Shown: positions 29,986-37,984 of the stretch, piece after piece
Layout of the letters: each line of letters starts with the position of its first letter
Numbering within the stretch: position 1 is the stretch's first letter
Source of the DNA: Halanaerobium praevalens DSM 2228
GTDB taxonomy: Bacteria; Bacillota; Halanaerobiia; Halanaerobiales; Halanaerobiaceae
Assembly: GCF_000165465.1 (NCBI RefSeq)
Contig: NC_017455.1
Coordinates: 434,001-498,000 of the forward strand
DNA: 64,000 bases
Direction: 5' to 3'
The notes under the pieces: model-generated
The model's input: the letters and a program-made list of their open reading frames with translations, nothing else
What the model was told of the DNA's origin: nothing
The model's database searches: none
Made by a program: the position numbers and the translations under genes

Positions 29986-31083
29986 TTAAATAGTTATTTT
30001 ATCTTGCCATTTTTTGAATTTAGTATTACTGATTCCTTTAACTTTTTTGATTTGTTCAATTTGAGTAAAAGGCCCATTTTGCTGTCGATATTTAATTATT
30101 TTAGCTGCTGTAGCTGGCCCAACTCCCCAGAGATTTGTTAAGTCTTGAACTGAAGCAGTATTAAGATTAATTAATTCTTTACTTGTTTTAACTTTTTTAT
30201 TTATTTTTTGTTTACTGTTTTGATTTTGTATATTTTTTTTGATATTTTTTTCTACTTTGACTGTATAATTATTACCATTTGAAGTCAAAACTAGATTACC
30301 ATTTAAATCATTGCGATATACTTTAGCATTTAATTTTTGATAAAGTTTTAAAACTTTAGCAGCTGGATGGCCATATTTATTATCTGCTCCAACTTGGATA
30401 ACTACAAGTTCTGGCTCTAAGCTTTGAATTAAGGCTGGAAAGCTTGAACTTTTACTACCATGATGAGCTGCTTTAACTAAAGTTACTTTTAAATTTGGAT
30501 AAGCTTTTAATAATTTTTTTTCAACTTCTTTTTCTATATCACCAGTAAAAAGAAATTTATGTTTACCAAATTCAAGTACAAAAACTAAAGAAGAATTATT
30601 TAAATCATAATTATTATTTTCTACTTCAGGGTGTAAAAATCTTAATTTAGTTTTACCAAGTTTAATTAAATCACCTTGGCGAGGAGTTTGAAAATCAATT
30701 TGATTTTGGTCAATTTTAAGTAAATAGTTTTCATAAGTTTTTGAGGTGTGTACTTTACCACTATCTAAGACTGTTTTTACTTCAAAGTTATCAATAACAG
30801 CCGCTAGTCCTCCAATATGATCTGCATGTGGATGAGTACTAACTAAATAATCTAATTTTTTAATATTTTGTTTTTTTAAATAGTCAATTAAGTTTTTAGT
30901 TATTTTATTTTTGCGATCACCACCATCAACTAGTATTTTTTGGCCAGCTGTTGCTTCAATTAAAATTGCATCTCCCTGGCCGACATCAATAAAGTGAATT
31001 TTTAAGTTTTGAGCTGTTGTGTTGAGGCTAAAACTTAAAAGTAAAATAATTAAAATTAAATAAATAAAATACTTTTTTTTCAT
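29986..31083 (-). CDS. Secreted ComEC/Rec2-like metallo-beta-lactamase-fold protein with C-terminal ComEA-type HhH domain
   Basis: 365 residues. A signal peptide (residues 1-24) is followed by an MBL-fold hydrolase of the ComEC type (HFIDVGQGDAILIEA; metal motif THPHADHIGG; AAHHGSKSSS). A basic linker leads to a C-terminal helix-hairpin-helix domain LINLNTASVQDLTNLWGVGP like ComEA. It is likely an exported, DNA-binding nuclease or phosphodiesterase. It lacks the membrane channel of true ComEC, so it is not itself the DNA uptake pore. It is in one transcript with DUF3006. Confidence 0.87.
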   Translation of the reverse strand: MKKKYFIYLILIILLLSFSLNTTAQNLKIHFIDVGQGDAILIEATAGQKILVDGGDRKNKITKNLIDYLKKQNIKKLDYLVSTHPHADHIGGLAAVIDNFEVKTVLDSGKVHTSKTYENYLLKIDQNQIDFQTPRQGDLIKLGKTKLRFLHPEVENNNYDLNNSSLVFVLEFGKHKFLFTGDIEKEVEKKLLKAYPNLKVTLVKAAHHGSKSSSFPALIQSLEPELVVIQVGADNKYGHPAAKVLKLYQKLNAKVYRNDLNGNLVLTSNGNNYTVKVEKNIKKNIQNQNSKQKINKKVKTSKELINLNTASVQDLTNLWGVGPATAAKIIKYRQQNGPFTQIEQIKKVKGISNTKFKKWQDKITI

Positions 31084-31249
31084 TTTAAAATCCCTTTCAA
31101 CTCGATTTTTTTTAAGCTTAGCTTTAATTTCTAGATTTTGGTTTAAAATCCTTTTTATTAATAAAAAATATCTAAAAAAATCTCAAAAAATAATTTTGTA
31201 CTATTTTTCACTTAAAATAAAACCGAGCAATTTGGTGTTAAAAAATTAC

Positions 31250-31278
31250 TTTTCATCAAGATAATAATCTGATATGAT
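31250..31278 (+). promoter_or_regulatory. Extended -10 promoter for the LtaS-like gene
   Basis: TTTTCA (31250-31255), 17 bp, TGATATGAT (31270-31278). The rest of the 237-nt divergent gap 31084-31320 is AT-rich with no other feature seen. Confidence 0.55.
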
Positions 31279-31320
31279 TAAAGCGAAACAAATTAAATTT
31301 TAGATACAGGAGGATTTCAC

Positions 31321-33222
31321 TTGTTAAGTAATTTTGAATTAAAAAGGCGCTTAAATTATTTATCATTACTTTTTCTTTTTAGTTTTTTAATAAAGTATAA
31401 TTATTTAATGCTTCAGATCTTTTATGTGCCTTCAATAACTGTTTTAATTATTAGAAATTTATTTTTTATAGCTTTTTATTTAAAATATATTGAGCCTCTG
31501 CTTATTTCTAAGAAAATAAGGCGGAGGTTGTTTTTCATATTTTTTCTTTTTAGTTTTTTCTTTATTGTTAATTATTGGTATAATCGTTATTTTGGTAATT
31601 TTTTAAGTATCAGTGATATTTTTTCTGGAGAAGGAACTGGCTCATTTTCAATGTATGAAGTTTTATTTATTCATATTTTTAAATTTAGAGATATTTTGAT
31701 TATTTTAGACCTAGCCTTATTAGGTTTTTTTGGCTTTAATTCTTTAGCTGACTTAAAAAGCATTTCGAAGTTTAGAACTAATAATTATTTTGGGGCACGA
31801 TTAAAATTAAAAAAAATTGGCTCTTTTAGTTTAATAATTTTAATTTTAGCTTTCCAATTTGTTTTTGGGAGTTTGCTTTTAGGAGCAAAAAGCCCAGCTG
31901 CTTTGTATCAATCAGGTAGTTCTTATATGGCTTCAGTTTATGGTATTTTTTCTTTATATACTTTTGAAAGTTATAGTTATTTAACAAGGGGAAAAAAGAA
32001 AGCAAAGCCTAAATTAGATAATATACCTTATTATAAAAAACAAAAACAGCTTAGTGGCACTCATCATTTAGATCAAGCTACAAATGTTATTTTAATCCAA
32101 GTTGAGTCACTTGATGCTAAAATTATTGATTATAGACAGCAGGGAAAAGAAATAACCCCCTTTTTAAATGACTTAAAAAAAGATAGTCTTTATTTTGAAA
32201 ATTTTTATGCTCAAAAAGTTAATGGGAGTTTTGATGCTGATTTATCAACTTTAACTTCACTTTATCCAGTTAATAGAAGTTATGCTTTTAAGGATATTAA
32301 TCTAGGTAATTTTCATTCTATAGCCAAAATGCTGAAACACAGAGGTTATCAGACTTTAGCTTTTCATAATAATAATCGTAACTTTTTTAATCGGGCTGAA
32401 GCTTATCCTGATTTAGGTTTTGATAGGTTTTATAGCCAAAGTGATTTTAAAGAAAAAATATATCAAGTTCCAGCAAAAAGATCTTTAGGAATTAATGATT
32501 ATGATTTTTTTGCTAGTACAGCTGAGATTATTAAAGAAAAAGCAGCTAAAGATGAGCCGTTTTTTGCTTATTTAATTTCTTTAACCAGTCACACTCCTTT
32601 TAAATTTTATCCACAAACAGCAGTGGAAGATTTTGCTGAAGTTGACAATAATTTAGTTCAGAATTATTTTAAGTCGATTAATTTTTTAGATAAGTCACTG
32701 CAAAACTTTGTTAATAAATTAGAAAAAGCAGGTGTTTTAGATAATACCTTATTAGTAATTTATGCTGATCATGAATCTGAGATTGAGACTAATGAATATC
32801 AATCAGGTCGAGATTTTGTTCTTTGGCGTAATTTAAAAACACCTTATCATATTCCGTTATTTATCAAACACCCTAAGTTAGAAAATAAAGTTTCAAGTCG
32901 TGAAGGAACAACAACAGATATTAGCCCTACTATTTTGGATTTATTAGGTTTTAAAAATTTACCAGATCAGTTTGTAGGTAGTTCTTTGTATTTAGAAAGA
33001 GAAGACCCAATTTTATTTTTACATGAAACTCCAACTTTATTAAAAGATGGCCAATTATTTATTAAAGAATTAGAGCAGTTAATAAAAGTTGGGCATCTAA
33101 AAGATCAAAAAAAAGAGGTTGAGATTTCACCTCAAAAAATTAAAGAATTAAATGAAATAGTAACTTATATGCGGGAAATTTTTATTAGAAACCAAGGAGA
33201 AATTTTTGAGGAGGTGGAATAA
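31321..33222 (+). CDS. LtaS/OpgB-like phosphoglycerol transferase (sulfatase-fold membrane protein)
   Basis: 633 residues. Five N-terminal membrane helices (to ~residue 215) anchor an external alkaline-phosphatase-superfamily domain (NVILIQVESLDAKIIDY, SLTSHTPF, YADHESEI, HNNNRNFFNR). LtaS enzymes move glycerol phosphate from phosphatidylglycerol to an acceptor outside the membrane. The residue at the nucleophile position (S303 in NGSFDADL) is Ser where LtaS has Thr. The TTG start has AGGAGG 7 bases upstream. In a diderm the acceptor may be a periplasmic glucan or similar; lipoteichoic acid is unlikely. Coupled to a glycerophosphodiesterase. Confidence 0.83.
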   Translation: MLSNFELKRRLNYLSLLFLFSFLIKYNYLMLQIFYVPSITVLIIRNLFFIAFYLKYIEPLLISKKIRRRLFFIFFLFSFFFIVNYWYNRYFGNFLSISDIFSGEGTGSFSMYEVLFIHIFKFRDILIILDLALLGFFGFNSLADLKSISKFRTNNYFGARLKLKKIGSFSLIILILAFQFVFGSLLLGAKSPAALYQSGSSYMASVYGIFSLYTFESYSYLTRGKKKAKPKLDNIPYYKKQKQLSGTHHLDQATNVILIQVESLDAKIIDYRQQGKEITPFLNDLKKDSLYFENFYAQKVNGSFDADLSTLTSLYPVNRSYAFKDINLGNFHSIAKMLKHRGYQTLAFHNNNRNFFNRAEAYPDLGFDRFYSQSDFKEKIYQVPAKRSLGINDYDFFASTAEIIKEKAAKDEPFFAYLISLTSHTPFKFYPQTAVEDFAEVDNNLVQNYFKSINFLDKSLQNFVNKLEKAGVLDNTLLVIYADHESEIETNEYQSGRDFVLWRNLKTPYHIPLFIKHPKLENKVSSREGTTTDISPTILDLLGFKNLPDQFVGSSLYLEREDPILFLHETPTLLKDGQLFIKELEQLIKVGHLKDQKKEVEISPQKIKELNEIVTYMREIFIRNQGEIFEEVE

Positions 33223-34253
33223 TTAAATATTTTTTAATTATTACAGCTATTATTTTTTTAGTGGCTCTGATTTATTTTGAATTTTATTATTTGATTAGAC
33301 CGTCTCGTTTGGGTAAAAAAATTATTGAAAAATATAATCTTGATTATCCAATCTTAGTAGCTCACCGTGGTTCATCTTTTACTGCTCCAGAGTCAACAGC
33401 TCCCGCTATTAAACAGGCTATTAAAAGTGGAATTGATTATATTGAACTTGATTTACAGCAAACTCAAGATGGAGAGTTAGTTATTTTTCATGATACAAAT
33501 TTACTGCGTCTAACTGATGCTAAAAGAGTTTTTCCGCAGAGAGAGAATTATGATTTACAAAATTTTAATTTAGCAGAATTAAAAAAATTAAATTATGGCA
33601 GCTGGTTTAATGTCAAAAATCCTGGGCGGGCACAAGCTGATTATAGTAATTTAGAAATTTTAACTTTAAGTGAAGTTTTAGCTTTAGTTAATCCAAGCAA
33701 AACAGGTGTTGGTTTAGCTTTAGAATTAAAAAGTCCTTATTTATATGAAGAGATTGAGGAAACTTTAGTGAAAGAATTAGCAGCTGCAAATGTTTTAGAA
33801 ACTAAAAATAAAAAACCTAAAATTATTTTTCTTTCATTTTCACCTGCAAGTTTAAAAAAATTAGCTAAGCTGAGACCAGAGTCACCAAGACTTTTATTAA
33901 CTAAAAGGAATTTTGTTTCGCCTAAACGCTGGCAAAGATGGCTTGATTTAACTGAAGAGATTGCAGATGGTATTGCTCCTAAGGGACATGTTAGTTTTCC
34001 CTGGTATATAGGGGCAGCTCACAAAAGAGATTTATTTGTTTTGCCTTATGTAATTAATCGCTCTTGGCAGCTTAAAATTATGTCTTGGTTTAGTGCTGAT
34101 GGTTATATTACAGATCGCCCAAAGCTTTTAGCTAATTTTTATGATCGAGTCCAAGAAATAAGTGAAAGTGTAGAAGAATTAGGAGAAAATATTTTTGAAA
34201 ATAAAGAGGAAAAATCTGAACAAGAATCTAAAAATAATAAAAAAGATAATTAA
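33222..34253 (+). CDS. Glycerophosphodiester phosphodiesterase, membrane-anchored
   Basis: The catalytic motif AHRGSSFTAPEST (HR plus N/E ligand region), ELDLQQTQDGELVIFHD and the second His are GDPD hallmarks. A predicted transmembrane helix precedes the domain only if translation starts at ATT 33222 (KYFLIITAIIFLVALIYFEF), which sits 5 bases after AGGAGGTG. The first standard start, GTG 33261, cuts the helix in half and has no ribosome site. The end is a charged tail rich in E and K. It would degrade glycerophosphodiesters to glycerol 3-phosphate, plausibly recycling products of the LtaS-like enzyme whose stop it overlaps. Confidence 0.85.
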   Translation: MKYFLIITAIIFLVALIYFEFYYLIRPSRLGKKIIEKYNLDYPILVAHRGSSFTAPESTAPAIKQAIKSGIDYIELDLQQTQDGELVIFHDTNLLRLTDAKRVFPQRENYDLQNFNLAELKKLNYGSWFNVKNPGRAQADYSNLEILTLSEVLALVNPSKTGVGLALELKSPYLYEEIEETLVKELAAANVLETKNKKPKIIFLSFSPASLKKLAKLRPESPRLLLTKRNFVSPKRWQRWLDLTEEIADGIAPKGHVSFPWYIGAAHKRDLFVLPYVINRSWQLKIMSWFSADGYITDRPKLLANFYDRVQEISESVEELGENIFENKEEKSEQESKNNKKDN

Positions 34254-34287
34254 ATAAGCTCAAATCTGGAATTTATTTAATAAATTA

Positions 34288-34296
34288 TGATATAAT
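34288..34296 (+). promoter_or_regulatory. Extended -10 promoter element before the alcohol dehydrogenase
   Basis: TGATATAAT, a perfect TGn extended -10, 82 bp before the start codon. No good -35 is seen, as is usual for this promoter type. Confidence 0.5.
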
Positions 34297-34377
34297 TTGT
34301 TTGATAGAGTATTTATAGTTTAAAAATAAATTTAATTTAAATAGACTTAAAAAATAGTTAAGAGGGGGCTAATTAAA

Positions 34378-35544
34378 ATGCAAAATTTTTCTTTTCAGAA
34401 CACAACTAAAATTATTTTTGGCAAAGAGACTGAAAAAGAGGTAGGAAAATATACAGCTCAACACGGTTACAAAGTCTTAGTTCATTATGGTGGAGGTAGT
34501 ATTAAAAAATATGGTACCTATACTAAAGTAATAAACTCTTTAGAAAAGGCTGGGATTGATTATGTTGAGCTGGGTGGAGTAGAACCAAACCCTAAATTAA
34601 GTTTAGTTCAAGCAGGAATAGAATTAGCCCGTAAAGAAAAGATAGATTTTATTTTGGCAGTTGGTGGAGGTAGTGTTATAGATTCAGCTAAGGCAATTTC
34701 AGTTGGCTATTTTTATGATGGGGATGTTTGGGACTTTTTCGAAGCTGAAGCTAAGATTACTGAGGCTCTTCCAATAGGAGTAGTCTTAACAATTCCAGCG
34801 GCTGGAAGTGAATCTAGTGGTAGTTCTGTGATAACTAAATTAGATGGAATGTATAAAAGAAGTATTGGTTCTAATTTAATCAGACCTAAATTTGCAATTT
34901 TAAATCCAGAGTTAACTTTTACTCTGCCTAATTATCAAACCGCTTGTGGAGCAGTAGATATTATGGCTCATATTATGGAAAGGTATTTTACAAATACTGA
35001 AGATGTAGAATTAACAGATCGCCTCGCTGAATCTGCCTTAAAAACAATTATTAAAAATACTCCTAAAGTGCTGGCAAATAATGAAGATTATGCAGCTAGA
35101 GCTGAAATTATGTGGACTGGAACTATAGCTCACAATGGTTTGCTGGGTACTGGACGCGAAGAAGATTGGGCTTCACATGGAATAGAACATGAGTTAAGTG
35201 GTATTTATGATGTTGCTCATGGAGCTGGTTTAGCTGTTATTTTTCCGGCCTGGATGAATTATGTTTATCAGCATGATCTAGAGCGTTTTGCTCAATTTGC
35301 ACATCGAGTCTGGGATATTGAGCCTGACTTTAAAGATTTAGAACAAACAGCTTATCAGGGGATTAAAAAGACCAAAGAGTTCTTTAGTTCAATCGGAATG
35401 CCTGTTTCTTTAAAAGAACTTGAGATTCCTGAAGACCGTTTAGAAGAAATGGCCCAAAAAGCGACTGAAAATGGTGAAATTGGTAGTTTTGTTAATTTAG
35501 ATACAAAAGCTGTTTTAGAAATATATCAAAATGCTTTAGACTAA
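34378..35544 (+). CDS. Iron-containing alcohol dehydrogenase (butanol dehydrogenase/YqhD type)
   Basis: 388 residues. The nucleotide-binding loop is AVGGGSVIDSAKAI. The metal site comes from CGAVDIMAHIMERYF and HGIEHELSGIYDVAHGAG (Asp and three His ligands of group III ADHs). EPNPKLSLVQAGIELA is typical of the NADPH-dependent BdhA/YqhD branch. It reduces fermentation aldehydes to alcohols. It has an AGAGGGGG ribosome site. The mrp operon begins only 16 bases later, so the two may be co-transcribed, an unusual pairing of redox balance and sodium handling. Confidence 0.9.
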   Translation: MQNFSFQNTTKIIFGKETEKEVGKYTAQHGYKVLVHYGGGSIKKYGTYTKVINSLEKAGIDYVELGGVEPNPKLSLVQAGIELARKEKIDFILAVGGGSVIDSAKAISVGYFYDGDVWDFFEAEAKITEALPIGVVLTIPAAGSESSGSSVITKLDGMYKRSIGSNLIRPKFAILNPELTFTLPNYQTACGAVDIMAHIMERYFTNTEDVELTDRLAESALKTIIKNTPKVLANNEDYAARAEIMWTGTIAHNGLLGTGREEDWASHGIEHELSGIYDVAHGAGLAVIFPAWMNYVYQHDLERFAQFAHRVWDIEPDFKDLEQTAYQGIKKTKEFFSSIGMPVSLKELEIPEDRLEEMAQKATENGEIGSFVNLDTKAVLEIYQNALD

Positions 35545-35560
35545 AGTAGGGGGTTTTTAG

Positions 35561-36067
35561 ATGCTGCAGAAGATTTCTGCCTTTATCTTTTTAATGATTG
35601 TCTGGTTTATTTTTGCTGGAAAAATAACAATAGATGTTTTGATTGTTGGCAGTGCAGCTGCATTATTAGTGACAATATTTTTTAGTGATATGTTATTTAG
35701 GGAAGTCCGGGGAAGACTTCCCTGGTATCATTATTTTAAAAAACTTATTCTTTTATTATTATTTATTCCCGTCTTTTTTTACGAAGCAATTACTGCTGCT
35801 CTTAAGGTTTCTAAACATGTATTTGAAAAAGATCCTTCTTTTAATCCAGGGATTGTTAAAGTTAAGACTAAATTAACTGATATTACTGGTTTGACTTTAT
35901 TGGCTAATTTAATTACCTTAACTCCTGGAACTTTAACTTTAGATTATGATAGAGGAGAAAAAGCTTATTATATTCATTGGATTGATGTCGAAACAGTAGA
36001 AGAAGCTGAATTGAAAAAGAAAATTATCGCCCGTTTTGAAAGCTGGATTGGAGTGATTTTTAGATGA
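35561..36067 (+). CDS. mnhE: Mrp Na+/H+ antiporter subunit E
   Basis: 168 residues with two to three N-terminal membrane helices and the signature NLITLTPGTLTLD. Mrp subunit E is one of the small subunits needed for assembly of the hetero-oligomeric antiporter in the cytoplasmic membrane. It is the first gene of the mrp block. The stop overlaps the ATG of mnhF by 4 bases. Confidence 0.92.
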   Translation: MLQKISAFIFLMIVWFIFAGKITIDVLIVGSAAALLVTIFFSDMLFREVRGRLPWYHYFKKLILLLLFIPVFFYEAITAALKVSKHVFEKDPSFNPGIVKVKTKLTDITGLTLLANLITLTPGTLTLDYDRGEKAYYIHWIDVETVEEAELKKKIIARFESWIGVIFR

Positions 36068-36321
36068 TTATAGGTCTAGCCATTTTTTTTACTATACTTT
36101 CTTTAATTGTTTCTTATCGAGTTGTAATTGGACCTACAATTACAGATAGATTAATTGGAGCTGATACTATTGGTATTTTTATGTCAATAGTTATGTTAAT
36201 GATTGCTTTAGAATATGATATTGCTTTATTAGTAGATATTGTTTTAGCTTATGCTGTTTTACTTTTTATTGATATGTTAATTTATGCTAAATATTTTGAG
36301 CACGGGGAGTTGTATAAGTAA
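36064..36321 (+). CDS. mnhF: Mrp antiporter subunit F
   Basis: 85 residues, three membrane helices, with YRVVIGPTITDRLIGADTIG, the strict MnhF/MrpF signature. Overlaps both neighbours (4 bases upstream, 1 base downstream), showing tight translational coupling. Confidence 0.94.
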   Translation: MIIGLAIFFTILSLIVSYRVVIGPTITDRLIGADTIGIFMSIVMLMIALEYDIALLVDIVLAYAVLLFIDMLIYAKYFEHGELYK

Positions 36322-36677
36322 TGCCAATTAGATTAATTTTTTCTTATCTTTTAATTGGAACTGGAGCTGTTTTTGCAGTTGTAACAGTTTTGGGTTTAAT
36401 TAGATTTCCTGATGTTTATACGAGAATTCATGCTGGAGCTGTAGTTTTAACTATGTCAGCTGTTTTAGTTACCATGGGTACTGCAATTTATGTCTGGGAT
36501 TTTTTCTTAAGTGCCAAAATCTTATTGATTGGCTTTTTCTTCCTTTTTTCAAATCCAATGGCCACACATGCTATTGCTAGGGCTTCTTATAAAAGAAAAA
36601 TAGCTTTACCACAAGAATATGAAATTGATGCTTATTCTGAATATTTAGGGAGAGATTCTGATGCTGGTCATTCTTGA
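36321..36677 (+). CDS. mnhG: Mrp antiporter subunit G
   Basis: 118 residues, three membrane helices, containing LIRFPDVYTRIHAGA, the MnhG/PhaG signature, and NPMATHAIARAS near the end. Its last 17 bases overlap the next gene. Confidence 0.94.
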   Translation: MPIRLIFSYLLIGTGAVFAVVTVLGLIRFPDVYTRIHAGAVVLTMSAVLVTMGTAIYVWDFFLSAKILLIGFFFLFSNPMATHAIARASYKRKIALPQEYEIDAYSEYLGRDSDAGHS

Positions 36678-36906
36678 AATATTTTTAGTTATATTTTTGA
36701 TTTTTTCTGCTGTAATGGCTGTTTATTTTGATGAAGAATTAATTTCTATTATCTTTTTATCTATTTTTTCTTTGCTCTTGACAGCTCTTTATTTGTTACA
36801 TAAAGCTGCTGATGTTGCTTTAGCAGAAGCTGTAATTGGAGCTGGTTTAAATACTGCAATTTTTATGAGTGCTATCAGTCAGATAAGACATGGTGATTCC
36901 GACTGA
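36661..36906 (+). CDS. DUF4040 / MbhD-like subunit (detached piece of MrpA)
   Basis: 81 residues, three short membrane helices, with LLHKAADVALAEAVIGAGLNTAIF, the conserved core of the DUF4040 domain. In seven-gene Mrp systems this domain is the C-terminal part of the large MrpA; here, as in Mbh/group 4 hydrogenase-like and archaeal Mrp clusters, it is a separate small subunit. It starts inside the end of mnhG. Confidence 0.85.
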   Translation: MLVILEIFLVIFLIFSAVMAVYFDEELISIIFLSIFSLLLTALYLLHKAADVALAEAVIGAGLNTAIFMSAISQIRHGDSD

Positions 36907-36929
36907 AAAGACAGCCGGAGGTGTTAATT

Positions 36930-37649
36930 TTGGATAAATTTAAAAAAAGAACTTTAACCATAGTGATTTTGTTCTTGCTTAGTTTTGCTTTTTATGAAAA
37001 TTTTGCTTTGATTCCTGAATATAAAAGTTTGAATGAAGGTTTGTCTAACTATATTATTAAATCAGGGCTTAAAGATACAGGTTCTCTTAATTTAATTACA
37101 GCCATTCTTTATGATTATCGAGCTTTTGATTCTTTAGGAGAGAGTACAGTTATTTTTGGAGCAGTTAGTGGTATTGTTTTAATTTTATCTCGTAAAATGC
37201 TGCCTGTTTCTTCAAAAGGACTTTCTTTTATTGTTAAAAGAAGTTTAGGAATTTTAACTCCTTTTATTGCTCTGTTTGGATTTTATATCATTACACATGG
37301 CCATTTAACCCCAGGAGGAGGTTTTCAGGGAGGAGTAATTTTAGCTGCTATTTCAATTATTTTTAGTATTGTTTATGGTAGTGCTTTTGACTATCGTCGC
37401 TATAGTCCTCAAACTAAAACTGCTCTAGAAACTTTGGGAGCTCTGACCTTTTTGGCTATTGGTTTAGCTGGTATTGTTTTAGAAGGTTCATTTTTAGCTA
37501 ATTTAGGTTTTTTAACTGCAGAAACTGGTAGTTTGATTTCTGCTGGGAGTATACCATATATTAATATCGGTGTTGGTTTTAAAGTTGGTGCTGGTTTGGC
37601 TATTATTTTTTATAGTATGATTCAAAAAACTTTTGAGGAGGATTTTTAA
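36930..37649 (+). CDS. mnhB: Mrp antiporter subunit B with N-terminal MbhE-like region
   Basis: About 240 residues from TTG 36930, preferred over GTG 36921, which lies within the ribosome site GGAGGTG. The first ~80 residues (ILYDYRAFDSLGESTVIFGA) match the end of MrpA (MbhE-like). The rest (THGHLTPGGGFQGGVILAA) is the MnhB domain. So pieces of the classic MrpA are spread over this gene, the DUF4040 gene and one of the antiporter subunits. Confidence 0.9.
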   Translation: MDKFKKRTLTIVILFLLSFAFYENFALIPEYKSLNEGLSNYIIKSGLKDTGSLNLITAILYDYRAFDSLGESTVIFGAVSGIVLILSRKMLPVSSKGLSFIVKRSLGILTPFIALFGFYIITHGHLTPGGGFQGGVILAAISIIFSIVYGSAFDYRRYSPQTKTALETLGALTFLAIGLAGIVLEGSFLANLGFLTAETGSLISAGSIPYINIGVGFKVGAGLAIIFYSMIQKTFEEDF

Positions 37650-37984
37650 TGTTTAGCAGCCTAGTTTTTATTATCCTCTTTATTTTAGGTTTTTATGCTT
37701 TGATTTTTAAGACAAATTTAATTAAAAATGTAATTGGTCTTAATTTAATGGAAGCAGCTGTCTTTTTTTGGGTAATTTCTTTTTCTGATATTGGTGGTGA
37801 GGTTGCGATTCATAAATTAGGAGAAGAGCTAGCTAATTTTAATGATCCCGTACCACAAGCTTTAACTTTGACAGGAATTGTAATTGGGGCCAGTACTGCT
37901 GCTTTGCTTTTAACCTTAATTATTGAATTAAATAAATTTACTGGCACAATTGATCGGGATCAAATAGAGGGGCTGAATGACTAA
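37649..37984 (+). CDS. mnhC: Mrp antiporter subunit C (NuoK-like)
   Basis: 111 residues, three membrane helices. NVIGLNLMEAAVFFWVISFS carries the conserved helix-2 glutamate of NuoK/MrpC proteins, and ALTLTGIVIGASTAALLL is the helix-3 signature. Start and stop each overlap neighbours by one base. Confidence 0.93.
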   Translation: MFSSLVFIILFILGFYALIFKTNLIKNVIGLNLMEAAVFFWVISFSDIGGEVAIHKLGEELANFNDPVPQALTLTGIVIGASTAALLLTLIIELNKFTGTIDRDQIEGLND

